A DNA stretch of 36,905 nucleotides from Methanoperedens sp049303315 (GCA_049303315.1 JBAQMZ010000007.1:1-36905); one strand, 5' to 3'. Counted from the first letter of the stretch, positions 24,346 through 32,573 are shown. Numbers and translations: made by a program. The notes: generated by a model from the letters alone, not told the origin.

Positions 24346-24528
24346 ATGGCTACAGTAAATGAAAATGGGAAAAAATATAGCTGTGTTGCAATTGCAGACG
24401 ATAGCTTTGGTTATGGAATGTTACGTGAGCCGGCTGTTTTAAAAATTAACGAAATTGGGAAGTTTATCGAAACTGCTTTGAAGGACAATCGCACCAGCGC
24501 AGAAACAGGTCTTTCAAATAGGAAATGA
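24346..24528 (+). CDS. possible small hypothetical protein
   Basis: 60 codons from ATG 24346, with KKYSCVAIADDSFGYGMLRE and LKINEIGKFIETALKDN stretches that look protein-like. No ribosome binding site; the message would be leaderless. It is divergent from purA and convergent with the AT-rich gene at 24539. It may be the remnant of a longer gene. No family recognised. Confidence 0.35.
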   Translation: MATVNENGKKYSCVAIADDSFGYGMLREPAVLKINEIGKFIETALKDNRTSAETGLSNRK

Positions 24529-24538
24529 AATATTTTTT

Positions 24539-25384
24539 TTATTTTACTTTCTCAATAATTATACCATCCGGAGTTTTTTTACTAATAATATTTATAAAGT
24601 ATTTGTTATCATCCACTTTTTTTAATTCAGCATTCTGATAGAAATATTCTGAAAAACAGATTTTTGATGGATTACTTAGCGAATCTGGTGCAATGAATAT
24701 AAAAATTAAAGGTTTCGTAATGTTATCTCTCTTTAATTTCTCTTCTATGTTTTTTACGATAACATCAGGTTCATAATTTAGGCGAGTTCCTAATACGGTG
24801 AACTTAGAATCAATATGAATAAGCTTTTTATACAATTCCTCAAACAACTCATCCAGCTTTCCTGAATCTTCGTATTCAAAGGCTAATGTAAGCTCATTAG
24901 ATGTAAAACTATGGTCATCATCTCCCCAACATACATCAATGTTATTATAAGATTTCATTTTTGTTTCACGGTCATATTTTATTCCATGCATCCCTGATGC
25001 TAACTCAGTAATTCTTTTCTGTGCATGGTGCTCCCTAACAGTAAATCCAAGTTCTTGACCTTTCAGAACATAACACATTTGAACAATCGGTTGGTATGAA
25101 GTCCCATATTTATGGTGATGCCACCAGCTTTCAAATTTGTTACCAATAGGTACATAATGACCAAATTGGTCAAAGTGATCGTTTACATATTCATATAAAT
25201 ATTTTAAAATAACGTCATTATTAAGTTTAACTTGAGGTTTATCATTTTTATTATTCGCCAATTCTTCATCCAACCACTTATGACTAATTCCTCGTTGCTT
25301 TGGATTTAATTGCTTTTTGGTAGGTATCTCCCATCTATCTTTTAGAATAATCACATATTCCTTTTTTTCTTTATTAGAATTCAT
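24539..25384 (-). CDS. hypothetical protein, possible nuclease-like fold
   Basis: 281 residues, AT-rich. The N-terminal third is basic and polar (RWEIPTKKQLNPKQRGISHK); Trp/His-rich middle (FESWWHHHKYG, VREHHAQKRIT). The C-terminal half has NIDVCWGDDD, then ELTLAFEYEDSGKLDELFEEL, and a buried strand KPLIFIFIAPD. An Asp strand followed by an acidic E-x-E strand and a helix recalls divergent members of the endonuclease fold, but the usual Lys is missing, so this is weak. Second gene of a pair with the protein at 25406-25675 (21-base gap). Confidence 0.55.
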   Translation of the reverse strand: MNSNKEKKEYVIILKDRWEIPTKKQLNPKQRGISHKWLDEELANNKNDKPQVKLNNDVILKYLYEYVNDHFDQFGHYVPIGNKFESWWHHHKYGTSYQPIVQMCYVLKGQELGFTVREHHAQKRITELASGMHGIKYDRETKMKSYNNIDVCWGDDDHSFTSNELTLAFEYEDSGKLDELFEELYKKLIHIDSKFTVLGTRLNYEPDVIVKNIEEKLKRDNITKPLIFIFIAPDSLSNPSKICFSEYFYQNAELKKVDDNKYFINIISKKTPDGIIIEKVK

Positions 25385-25405
25385 AAAAAAAATATTATTA
25401 ATACT

Positions 25406-25675
25406 CTACCATCCACTACTTTGCTTTGAACCAGAAGGTGATGCAAATACTACCCAATCTTCTGCTATTCTGACTTTATGAGCTTCCGCACTCCCAGCAT
25501 CTCTAAAACGTGTTGATTTCTCCGTATGTAGATTAGATGCAGGAAACTTCCCATGATTTTTCCATTCTCCATCTTTATAGATATATGCGGGTTTATTACA
25601 ACCCATCTCTCTTGCCTTTTTTGCAATATGTTCTGGTATTGTAGTTCCAAACTCATTTACATATTTTGTTTCCAT
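25406..25675 (-). CDS. small hypothetical protein, first gene of a two-gene unit
   Basis: 89 residues from ATG 25675, which has GGGAGG six bases upstream; the in-frame ATG at 25720 lies before that site and is rejected. Content: METKYVNEFGTTIPEHIAKK, aromatic YIYKDGEWKNHGKF, and a C-terminal HKVRIAEDWVVFASPSGSKQ. No transmembrane segment. No family recognised. Co-directional with the 281-residue gene 21 bases downstream; the pair looks like an accessory cassette between purA and truD. Confidence 0.6.
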   Translation of the reverse strand: METKYVNEFGTTIPEHIAKKAREMGCNKPAYIYKDGEWKNHGKFPASNLHTEKSTRFRDAGSAEAHKVRIAEDWVVFASPSGSKQSSGW

Positions 25676-25805
25676 AATATTCCTCCCTGAATTTTTAAAA
25701 ATTATTGTACCACGTATCATTATTTAAATTTTACCAAATTTCATGTCAGCTATCATATTTCAAATTCGATAAGAACAACCGCATTCATATAAGAAAAATA
25801 TGTTT

Positions 25806-25982
25806 TTATCCGTGAATATGAAGTCCTGAACTTGACGTCCTGTATTCTGGATTTTCGACTCCTTTTCCGCAATTTTCACAAAGCCCGCCATTATCCTTTA
25901 ATGCGGGTAGGTCGTGGCATTTTATGCATACATATCTTGCCAATCGTTTCTGTGGTATCTGTTTCATCTTTTTCTTGCTCAT
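25806..25982 (-). CDS. 58-residue zinc-ribbon protein
   Basis: Translation MSKKKMKQIPQKRLARYVCI, then KCHDLPALKDNGGLCENCGK, then GVENPEYRTSSSGLHIHG. Two CxxC knuckles (CIKC at 19-22 and CENC at 35-38) form a zinc ribbon behind a strongly basic N-terminus, suggesting RNA, ribosome or protein binding. GGAGG ten bases upstream of the ATG (GGAGGATTTATAAAGATG) gives firm support. Too short for a 60-residue cutoff, so easily missed. Stands alone on its strand, 130 bases upstream of the two-gene unit. Confidence 0.75.
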   Translation of the reverse strand: MSKKKMKQIPQKRLARYVCIKCHDLPALKDNGGLCENCGKGVENPEYRTSSSGLHIHG

Positions 25983-26076
25983 CTTTATAAATCCTCCATG
26001 AGATATTCCATTATCTTGAATTGTAAGCTCTCAAACTATTTATATTTTACGTACTTTATTTTAATGTGGATTTTAC

Positions 26077-26316
26077 ATGAAAATTAACATAACTTATGAT
26101 GGCATAAACTTAAAAGTAGATTCGTAGATTAAACAACATGGAATGTTGACACGGAACGAGCTAATACTTTCAAAAGAAACTGTTGAACCAGAAAAAGGCT
26201 TTAAAGTGGGAGTTATTAAAGAAATGAACCGGGTTAACAATATAATCGAGGATCGTTATATATCGAGAGACGCTTTATCCAAAGCAATACAAATAACAAA
26301 CATTAAAATTAACTGA
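26077..26316 (+). pseudogene. small frame interrupted by an in-frame TAG
   Basis: ATG 26077 reads MKINITYDGINLKVDS, then TAG (26125-26127), then in the same frame IKQHGMLTRNELILSKETVE and a further 43 residues to TGA 26314-26316, 79 residues in all. The part after TAG could also be translated on its own from ATG 26143 (57 residues). Either a nonsense-mutated gene, a short independent gene, or a TAG read as pyrrolysine; other genes here end in TAG, so nonsense or internal start is likelier. Family not recognised. Confidence 0.45.
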
Positions 26317-26322
26317 AATTAT

Positions 26323-27606
26323 TTATCTCTTCATATACTCCCTTAAAACCGTAGTCGCATAACTCCCCTTCTGCAAAGAGAACTCAAGCGTGACTTTAAT
26401 CTTCCCAGCATTAACATCATCCTCCTCAACACTGAATTCAGGCTTGAAAGACAAAATAATCTCCCTGCGCAGCCCTCTTGACGACAATTCAGGCATGTCA
26501 GGGACTTTGAAACCTTCAGGCTCGACATTTAATTCCCTCACCACAGCCCGCTCAATCTCACCCGGCGCGCCCTCTGCAAACTGTGTTTCATACCCCACAA
26601 GCGGCGCAGTGACAAACGCCCGCCCCCTGTTGATGAGATTATTTATCCCGTCCAGGTTATCCTTCGTGACCTTCTGGAGCCGCGAAGTATCAGGCAGACC
26701 CATTTCGTTCTTAAAACACACGATGTCCCCGTCATACGCTTCATGTATCGACAGCCCGGATGCAATCCGGCGGCAGAGGATAATATTGAAGATATAGGAT
26801 TGGTACGCGTGCAGGAACATTGCCTGTAATTTCGGGGATAATTTTTTAAAAGCCCCTGTATAATCATCAGGATACGCAATCAGGTGGTTCATCATAGCCC
26901 TCTCGAACTGGAGGCGCAAAGGGTACATCTTCAGTCCCTCTTTGTAGTCGCCCGTATCCTGTACAAACCGGCGCGCTTCTCTTATCTCCTCAGGCTCGTC
27001 CGGAAATGGTTTTGCAATATAAGTAAGCGCCGCATCCCTGAAATTACCCCGCGCGATAGCTTCGCCCACCACATGCGTCACCGGGCGCATCTCACCGAAC
27101 CTCTGCACCCCAAAGAAATTCGGCGCGCCCCGTAGAAGCTCCTGCGTTATGGCTTTTACCCGCGAAAGCGTTTCTTCCTGTGATAGCCCGATATCCCGTA
27201 TTGTTATTTTGAAATGATTCCCCCAGAGGTCTCCGAGGCTTATTTTATTATTTGAGCGGCCGAGTGACCTAAACTCCACATCCTTTAAACGGATGCGCGA
27301 TAAGTCCTCTTCGTTTACATCCCAGATACTTATTTTCTGTTTTGTAAGGGCGCGTTTATCCTTGGTCCCTGCCCAGCCGAACCTCTGCTGGCTTATCCTC
27401 AGTATCCGCGCAAGGTCGCGCACAAGATGATGGATATCCCAGTTTTTTTTCGTGAGTTCTGCAATCAGGTATTTGCCGTTTGCGGTCTCAATCCTGTTTG
27501 TGAGTTCCTCTACATAGAAATCCTCGATTTGCTGCCGGATGACCCCGCCGATTCCCTGGGTTTTTGTATAGTATAAGCCGATGCCTATCGTATTATCCTG
27601 AACAAT
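26323..27606 (-). CDS. truD: tRNA pseudouridine(13) synthase TruD
   Basis: Isomerises U13 of tRNA. Conserved blocks: FGWAGTKDKRA with catalytic Asp, NFFGVQRFGE, LHAYQSYIFN, and a C-terminal SRGLRRE. The frame with a normal start opens only at GTG 27423 (366 residues), but the same frame upstream encodes the family N-terminus: IGIGLYYTKTQGIGGVIRQQ, IEDFYVEELTN and YLIAELTKKNWDIHHL. Between that and the in-frame TGA at 27646-27648 there is no ATG, GTG or TTG. An ATT at 27606 or 27609 with a nearby GGGGG gives about 427 residues, the usual archaeal size, so a non-canonical start is proposed. It is divergent from the GNAT gene. Confidence 0.85.
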   Translation of the reverse strand: MVQDNTIGIGLYYTKTQGIGGVIRQQIEDFYVEELTNRIETANGKYLIAELTKKNWDIHHLVRDLARILRISQQRFGWAGTKDKRALTKQKISIWDVNEEDLSRIRLKDVEFRSLGRSNNKISLGDLWGNHFKITIRDIGLSQEETLSRVKAITQELLRGAPNFFGVQRFGEMRPVTHVVGEAIARGNFRDAALTYIAKPFPDEPEEIREARRFVQDTGDYKEGLKMYPLRLQFERAMMNHLIAYPDDYTGAFKKLSPKLQAMFLHAYQSYIFNIILCRRIASGLSIHEAYDGDIVCFKNEMGLPDTSRLQKVTKDNLDGINNLINRGRAFVTAPLVGYETQFAEGAPGEIERAVVRELNVEPEGFKVPDMPELSSRGLRREIILSFKPEFSVEEDDVNAGKIKVTLEFSLQKGSYATTVLREYMKR

Positions 27607-27719
27607 AATAGCAGCCCCCGTAAAAATATATTGTATGAACCATAATCAGGTGCAATATATATACATGATTAATATAACCCTATGCGCTTTTAGGCATCAG
27701 CGGTTAATAAGGTGACAGA

Positions 27720-28157
27720 TTGATTATCATAAGAAAATTCCAGCCCCAGGATTTCCAGTGGGTCATTGATATCGAAAGGAAGGTCTTTAACGAGCATGAC
27801 CCTTACCTTTATATGCAGTTTTATGAGACATATCCTGAAACATTTATTGTCGCTGAAATTAACGGTTTCGTGGTGGGATACGTTGCAGGATTCCTTGCAA
27901 AAGAGGGAGTAGGCCGCGTTTTTTCTCTTGCAGTACACCCTTCTTACCAGAACAGGAACGTGGGCGGTAACCTTTTAAAAGAGATTATTAGGATTTTCCA
28001 AAGTTTTGGAGTTGCCGAGATTATTCTTGAAGTGCGTTCAGGCAATATTAAGGCGAGAAGATTCTATGCAAGGCATGGGTTCCGCCAGATTGGAATAAAG
28101 GAGAAATACTATAATGATGCTGAGAACGCATGTTTGATGAAACTTGAAATAAAATAA
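27720..28157 (+). CDS. GNAT-family N-acetyltransferase (RimI-like)
   Basis: 145 residues. RKFQPQDFQWVIDIERKVF start, acetyl-CoA-binding motif LAVHPSYQNRNVGGNLL (about 74-90), then LEVRSGNIKARRFYARHGF, the RimI-type motif. Archaeal homologues (Ard1/RimI) acetylate protein N-termini. TTG 27720 start supported by AAGGTGA four bases upstream. Single gene, convergent with the DUF5788 gene; the two stops abut (28157/28158). Confidence 0.88.
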   Translation: MIIIRKFQPQDFQWVIDIERKVFNEHDPYLYMQFYETYPETFIVAEINGFVVGYVAGFLAKEGVGRVFSLAVHPSYQNRNVGGNLLKEIIRIFQSFGVAEIILEVRSGNIKARRFYARHGFRQIGIKEKYYNDAENACLMKLEIK

Positions 28158-28625
28158 TCATAAACTGTTTTTCTTGCCCACGTTTTTCAAAAAACCGACC
28201 CACCTGCGCGCGTCATCGACTTTCTGTTTTATTTCATCTTTTGACTCTATTAATCTGACCCTGCCGGCTTCGCAGTCCCTTAAATCCATGATAGCGCGGA
28301 TGAAACCTGCAATCTCGTTGTATAATCGTTTTGCCTCCTCGCGTGTGAGAAGGGTTTTCAAAAGGACCTCCTCATCATGTTTTGCTTTGGTTTCAAGTAA
28401 ATTCACAAGTTCCAGAATACGGGCTTTTTCCTCCTCTGAAATGTCTTTATTATGAATACATCGCCAGATGAGTTCATGAAGTTTTATGTTTTTCCCATTC
28501 ACCATAACTTCATCGGGAACTTTCTCGCCTACCCATATGAGATATCTATGCAGCCCGTTAAGTAAATGTTCCCGTTCTTCCAGGGATATATAATCGTCAA
28601 GCTTAACCGATTCTTCTTTATTCAT
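28158..28625 (-). CDS. DUF5788 family protein
   Basis: 155 residues, helical. EEREHLLNGLHRYLIWVGEK, then ELIWRCIHNK, then LLTREEAKRLYNEIAGFIRA and a C-terminal DDARRWVGFLKNV match the archaeal DUF5788 pattern. Function unknown. Start is either ATG 28625 or TTG 28649; the latter overlaps the trxB stop and has an AGGT before it. ATG 28625 is used here with moderate confidence. Co-transcribed with trxB. Confidence 0.75.
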   Translation of the reverse strand: MNKEESVKLDDYISLEEREHLLNGLHRYLIWVGEKVPDEVMVNGKNIKLHELIWRCIHNKDISEEEKARILELVNLLETKAKHDEEVLLKTLLTREEAKRLYNEIAGFIRAIMDLRDCEAGRVRLIESKDEIKQKVDDARRWVGFLKNVGKKNSL

Positions 28626-28635
28626 TATGTCAGGT

Positions 28636-29544
28636 CTATAATCCTTCAATATACCTTTCAGCAGAAACAGCAGCGATTGCCCCGTCGCCTACTGCTGTAG
28701 CTATCTGGCGCAAAGGAGTGACCCTGCAATCTCCGGCCGCGAAAATACCCTTTGCCGAGGTTTCCATTTTATCATTTACCTCGATAAAACCACGCTCGTC
28801 CTTTTTTACATTTGCAAAGGCGGTGTTGGGAATAAGTCCAACATATATGAAAACCCCGTCTGTTTTTATATCGGATAGCGCGTTTGTCTTTACGTTCCTG
28901 ATAATCACTTTCCCGACTACCTTCTCGCCTGCTATTTCTTCCACCACGGAATCCCAGACAAAGCTTATTTTCGGGTTAGCAAAAGCATGTTCCTGGTTAA
29001 TCTTCTCGGCGCGAAGTTGGTCACGGCGGTGCACGATAATCACATTCTTTGCCATCTTGGTAAGGAAAATGGCTTCTGTGATAGCGGAATCTCCTCCCCC
29101 GACTACTACGACTACCTTATCCCTGAAAAAAAAACCATCGCAGGTAGCGCAATACGAAACGCCTCTCCCTATTAAATTAAGCTCTCCTTTAGCACCTAAT
29201 TTTTTAGGCGTGGTGCCCGTGGCTATTATCACGGTTTTTGTCTCAAAATCCCCTTCATGTGTTTTCACTATTTTTGTTGCCCCTCTGTCTTCAATCCCGC
29301 TGACCTCAACCATACCCTTCATAGGAAGTCCGAATTTAAGGGCATGCTCCTCAAATTTCCTGGCGAGGTCTCCTCCGGATATTTCAAGGAAACCCGGGAA
29401 GTTCTCAACAAGGTCTGTAACAATTATCTGCCCGCCAACTCCCATTTTTTCAACTAGCAACGCGTTCAACATTGCACGCTTTACATATATCCCCGCTGTG
29501 AGGCCTGCGGGCCCGCCTCCGATAATAACGACATCATATACCAT
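28636..29544 (-). CDS. trxB: thioredoxin reductase (NADPH-dependent)
   Basis: 302 residues. FAD-binding GGGPAG (9-14), redox-active CATC (Cys132, Cys135), NADPH-binding GGGDSA (149-154), and a C-terminal FAD motif GIFAAGDCR. Reduces thioredoxin or a related dithiol partner. A TATA-like TAATATATATACT lies about 40 bases upstream on the minus strand. Followed by the DUF5788 gene with overlap or close coupling. All catalytic residues present. Confidence 0.95.
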   Translation of the reverse strand: MVYDVVIIGGGPAGLTAGIYVKRAMLNALLVEKMGVGGQIIVTDLVENFPGFLEISGGDLARKFEEHALKFGLPMKGMVEVSGIEDRGATKIVKTHEGDFETKTVIIATGTTPKKLGAKGELNLIGRGVSYCATCDGFFFRDKVVVVVGGGDSAITEAIFLTKMAKNVIIVHRRDQLRAEKINQEHAFANPKISFVWDSVVEEIAGEKVVGKVIIRNVKTNALSDIKTDGVFIYVGLIPNTAFANVKKDERGFIEVNDKMETSAKGIFAAGDCRVTPLRQIATAVGDGAIAAVSAERYIEGL

Positions 29545-29601
29545 AATTTTTCATTCCTTGTGCTGTCATTTCTTGTATGGAGTATATATATTACGATGTT
29601 A

Positions 29602-30936
29602 TTAGTGATAGGCGGTTACTTTTTTTCCCGCCATCGTCCCCGATATATCAATAGCCTTGCCTGCAACCTCAATCGCATCTTTTCCCAGAAGCCTTATCAT
29701 TGCCTCCTTCCCGATACCCCCTTTGTCATAAATGACATCCGGAACCCTGCCCTCCTTCTTTATAGCTTCAGCCACTCCCCATTCCATTGTTGAAACCCCT
29801 TCCGGTTCGTCTTCCCGCGAGAACGATGCCATGCGCAATCCAAGCTCTTTACATGCTGCAAGCGCTTCCTTGGAATAGCGGATATTCATCGCCGCTCTCG
29901 TTGAGAGGTCAAACCGCATCGCTGTCAAAACTATCCGTGCTATATGGCTGCTTGCGCCGAATGCGACGCATCCTACCGCATGAGGTGAGCCTTTTAACCT
30001 CACAATCCTTCCGGAAACCGCAGCCACATCCGAAACCACAGAAGCGTTTGATATCCCCATTGCGATATTACATCCCACTTCGGGGATAAGTCCGGCTGCC
30101 ATTTTATCTTCAATCTGCCCGACAGCATCCTCTACATTCTTCAGTACTTTGTATCTTTCAGATTCTGCAAGCATTTGCCCGAGCTGGTTCACAGGAGCGG
30201 CGCCGCCGCCAATTTTTTCACCTGCGGTTATTGCATGCTCAACAAATTTCTTGGCGCTTCGGGCCGCTTCAATAAGAGGCATCCCTCTGGCAAGCCCTGC
30301 CGCGAGTACGGCTGAGTGCGTGCAGCCTGAACCGTGGGTACCCCCTTTTAATAATTTTCCTTTAATATGAGTGAATACATCATCTGCAAAAAGGACATCG
30401 GTTCCCTGGAGATGTCCTCCTGTTACTATTACTGCTTTTGCGCCGAGTTCATGGATTTTCTTAGCCGCTTTTTCAGCACCCTTTAAATCCATAATTTTTA
30501 AGCCGGATAACCGCTCTGCCTCGAAAATATTCGGCGTAATTACCGAGGCAAGAGGTAAGAGTTCTTCAATTAAAACTGCAACTGCCTCGTCCCTTAGCAG
30601 TTTTCCCCCGGCCTCTGCCGCCATTACCGGGTCGATGACTAGCGGAAGTTTATGCTTTTTTACCATGCTTGCGACAGCTCTCACAATTTCAGGCGATGAC
30701 AGCATCCCGGTCTTAACATAATCTATCCTGATATCGCTGATAACAGCATCGAACTGTTCTTTAATAAAACCCACCGGAATGTCAAAAGAATTCAGGACGC
30801 CTCTTGTGTTCTGGGCAGTAACCGATGTGATTACACAGGTTCCATGAACACCAAATGCTGCAAACGTCTTTAAATCCGCTGCTACACCTGCGCATCCGCC
30901 TGAGTCCACACCTGCAATAGTTAATACTGTTTTCAT
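29602..30936 (-). CDS. thiDN: bifunctional HMP/HMP-P kinase - thiamine-phosphate synthase (ThiD-ThiN)
   Basis: 444 residues. The N-terminal ThiD kinase (1-265) phosphorylates hydroxymethylpyrimidine: LTIAGVDSGGCAGVAADLKT, VIDPVMAAEAGGKLL, and anion-hole GGTHGSGCTHSA. The C-terminal ThiN domain (about 270-444; NIAMGISNASVVSDVAAVSG, HIARIVLTAM) joins pyrimidine and thiazole to give thiamine phosphate. The fusion is characteristic of archaea. ATG 30936 (MKTVLTIAG) is preferred over the in-frame start at 30957, which lies in the TATA-like region. No THI riboswitch consensus is seen upstream. Divergent from the methyltransferase gene. Confidence 0.93.
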   Translation of the reverse strand: MKTVLTIAGVDSGGCAGVAADLKTFAAFGVHGTCVITSVTAQNTRGVLNSFDIPVGFIKEQFDAVISDIRIDYVKTGMLSSPEIVRAVASMVKKHKLPLVIDPVMAAEAGGKLLRDEAVAVLIEELLPLASVITPNIFEAERLSGLKIMDLKGAEKAAKKIHELGAKAVIVTGGHLQGTDVLFADDVFTHIKGKLLKGGTHGSGCTHSAVLAAGLARGMPLIEAARSAKKFVEHAITAGEKIGGGAAPVNQLGQMLAESERYKVLKNVEDAVGQIEDKMAAGLIPEVGCNIAMGISNASVVSDVAAVSGRIVRLKGSPHAVGCVAFGASSHIARIVLTAMRFDLSTRAAMNIRYSKEALAACKELGLRMASFSREDEPEGVSTMEWGVAEAIKKEGRVPDVIYDKGGIGKEAMIRLLGKDAIEVAGKAIDISGTMAGKKVTAYH

Positions 30937-30955
30937 CCTGCAAATAATGGTCAGC

Positions 30956-30969
30956 ATATATTATAATAG
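30956..30969. promoter_or_regulatory. shared divergent TATA-like region (thiDN / methyltransferase)
   Basis: ATATATTATAATAG lies 27-30 bases from the thiDN ATG (30936) on one side and about 34 from the methyltransferase ATG (30997) on the other. A symmetric AT box that could serve both genes. Confidence 0.45.
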
Positions 30970-30996
30970 TTCCAGTTAAAATGAAGTGTAAAATCT

Positions 30997-31617
30997 ATGA
31001 TTGAACACATTAAAGCCTGGAATGGTGAATATAAAAGAAGTATATGGAAAGGACATTATTCACTTGAGCTTCTTGATTCCTGCTGTAAAACAGGGCGTTT
31101 GCTGGATGCAGGCTGCGGGAGCGGAAAGTTCGCCATACCTTTGAGGATGCGTGGGTTTGATGTGGTTGCTGTGGACGTGTCACTTAATGCTTTGAAAATG
31201 GCAGGAAAAAGCATCGCAAGCGGGAGACTTGATATTGAACTTCTTGCTGCAAATGTTTACCAGATGCCTTTTTCTGATTCATCTTTTGATGTTATTTGGT
31301 GTTACGGCGTCCTGCAGCATCTTTTATTGAAAGAAAGAGAAGCTGCGATAAGCGAATTCTGGCGGCTCTTGAGGAAAGGGGGGCTGTTGTTTATCGAGGT
31401 GCTGGGGGATGAGGATATGCGGTATGGCGGGAATGAAGTCGAGCCCAATACTTTTTCCAGGAAAAATGGCATTGTATATCACTATTTTAGTAAGAGTGAA
31501 TTGGAGGAGCTGTTGGGAAAGTTTTCATGTAATATTATTGAATCACGCAAAGAAAAGAGGTTTAAAGGGAAAAATTATGTGAGGCATATGATTTCGGCAG
31601 TGGCGGAAAAAGAATGA
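30997..31617 (+). CDS. class I SAM-dependent methyltransferase
   Basis: 206 residues. Motif I LLDAGCGSGKFA (about 35-46), acidic end of strand 2 VVAVDVS, MPFSDSSFDVIWCYGVLQHL (motif IV/post-IV), then LLRKGGLLFIEV. This is the UbiE/COQ5-like Methyltransf_11 pattern. Substrate unknown. Standalone gene. Confidence 0.88.
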   Translation: MIEHIKAWNGEYKRSIWKGHYSLELLDSCCKTGRLLDAGCGSGKFAIPLRMRGFDVVAVDVSLNALKMAGKSIASGRLDIELLAANVYQMPFSDSSFDVIWCYGVLQHLLLKEREAAISEFWRLLRKGGLLFIEVLGDEDMRYGGNEVEPNTFSRKNGIVYHYFSKSELEELLGKFSCNIIESRKEKRFKGKNYVRHMISAVAEKE

Positions 31618-31650
31618 TTATTTAAGAACTTGACTATTATAGTATTGTTT

Positions 31651-31872
31651 ATGACAACTGTTACAGTGACAAGGCATGGACAGATAACTATCCCCCAAAA
31701 AATAAGGAAAGCGCTCGGAATAAGGGAAGGGGAAAGTGTTGATGTATCTTTAAATAACGAAAGGATTATTGTGAAGAAAAGTTTGCCGAAAATAAAGGAA
31801 TTTAGGGACTTTCTGCCGCAGGATTTCAATACGGTGCTTGTAAAAATGAGAAAAAATTTACAGCCAAGATAA
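31651..31872 (+). CDS. AbrB/SpoVT-fold antitoxin-like DNA-binding protein
   Basis: 73 residues. VTVTRHGQITIPQKIRKALG, then GESVDVSLNNERIIVKK is the swapped-hairpin AbrB DNA-binding domain; the C-terminal half is a charged tail (PKIKEFRDFLPQDF). ATG 31651 is chosen since the domain begins there; seven upstream in-frame codons cover a TATA-like stretch. Usually such proteins precede a PIN toxin on the same strand; here the nearest PIN gene is convergent. Confidence 0.82.
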   Translation: MTTVTVTRHGQITIPQKIRKALGIREGESVDVSLNNERIIVKKSLPKIKEFRDFLPQDFNTVLVKMRKNLQPR

Positions 31873-31996
31873 TCGCGAGCAAAACATCCATGAATTGCGC
31901 GGCTCGGCGGCGCCGTCGGCGAGCGTGCGGCTGTGCCAGCGTAAGTTTGCAGAGGAAGCCGCGGCAAAATTCAAAAAAAATTAATGCATATTTAAA

Positions 31997-32443
31997 TTAT
32001 AATACGTCAGCAGGTGACACTATATCCACATACTTATTTAACCCGCGGCTGCTGAGCATCCTATCATCAGTGGTCACCAGCGGAATTTCGAGTATTTTAG
32101 CGCAAATCACATGCATCAGGTCACTTTCTGATATTCTACTATCAGCTTCCCTGAGTTCTGAATAAACTTTCATTTCGTTATTTGACGGGACAAAATTCTC
32201 TACCTTCGCTGATATGAGCAAATCCACAATAGCGTGAAGTATTTCGGGTTTTATTTCTTTACGTATATCATCAGCATATAAAGTAGAGTTGATCATTTCG
32301 CCTGTTACGAAAGGCGAAATATAACCTGTAAAAATATTGTTATTAACGCGACTAATAAAACTTTTGCATAGCCTTGTGTTTTTGTCTTTTCTCAAAATTC
32401 CAAGGAAAACACAACTATCAATAAAAAAGCTATTTCTTTGCAT
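31997..32443 (-). CDS. PIN-domain protein, probable toxin ribonuclease
   Basis: 148 residues. PIN acidic residues: Asp9 (FFIDSCVFLG), Glu49 (VTGEMIN), Asp108 (ISESDLMHVICAK) and Asp126/127 (VTTDDRML). ATG 32443 is chosen because the PIN strand starts six residues later; upstream in-frame codons overlap the small partner gene. It overlaps the 47-residue gene at 32430-32573 by 14 bases, as typical for a toxin behind its antitoxin. Convergent with the AbrB-like gene. Confidence 0.85.
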   Translation of the reverse strand: MQRNSFFIDSCVFLGILRKDKNTRLCKSFISRVNNNIFTGYISPFVTGEMINSTLYADDIRKEIKPEILHAIVDLLISAKVENFVPSNNEMKVYSELREADSRISESDLMHVICAKILEIPLVTTDDRMLSSRGLNKYVDIVSPADVL

Positions 32444-32573
32444 GTTTTTTAGGCGTTCTATGCAATATATCCAGCGCCGTTTGCCCGGGAAAAGCCTCCT
32501 CAAAGAGCTTTTGATATCTTTTCAGCCTTTCTGGGTCTTCAAAAAGCCCACCAAACTTATGTTCTTCGCACAT
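32430..32573 (-). CDS. 47-residue probable antitoxin of the PIN toxin
   Basis: MCEEHKFGGLFEDPERLKRY, then QKLFEEAFPGQTALDILHRT, then PKKHAKK, then TAG. Helical, acidic N-terminus and basic tail. It overlaps the PIN start by 14 bases, and an AGGT lies about 12 bases upstream of the ATG. Too short for a usual reading-frame cutoff. Antitoxin role inferred from position and size; no known antitoxin family is recognised. Confidence 0.6.
   Translation of the reverse strand: MCEEHKFGGLFEDPERLKRYQKLFEEAFPGQTALDILHRTPKKHAKK

Noticed and set aside
28718..29605. 295-codon plus-strand frame
   Set aside because: Antisense to trxB, which has all FAD, NADPH and CxxC motifs; a shadow frame.
30937..30996. 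possible thiamine riboswitch before thiDN
   Set aside because: The leader is too short and lacks the CTGAGA core; a TATA-like box occupies the space.
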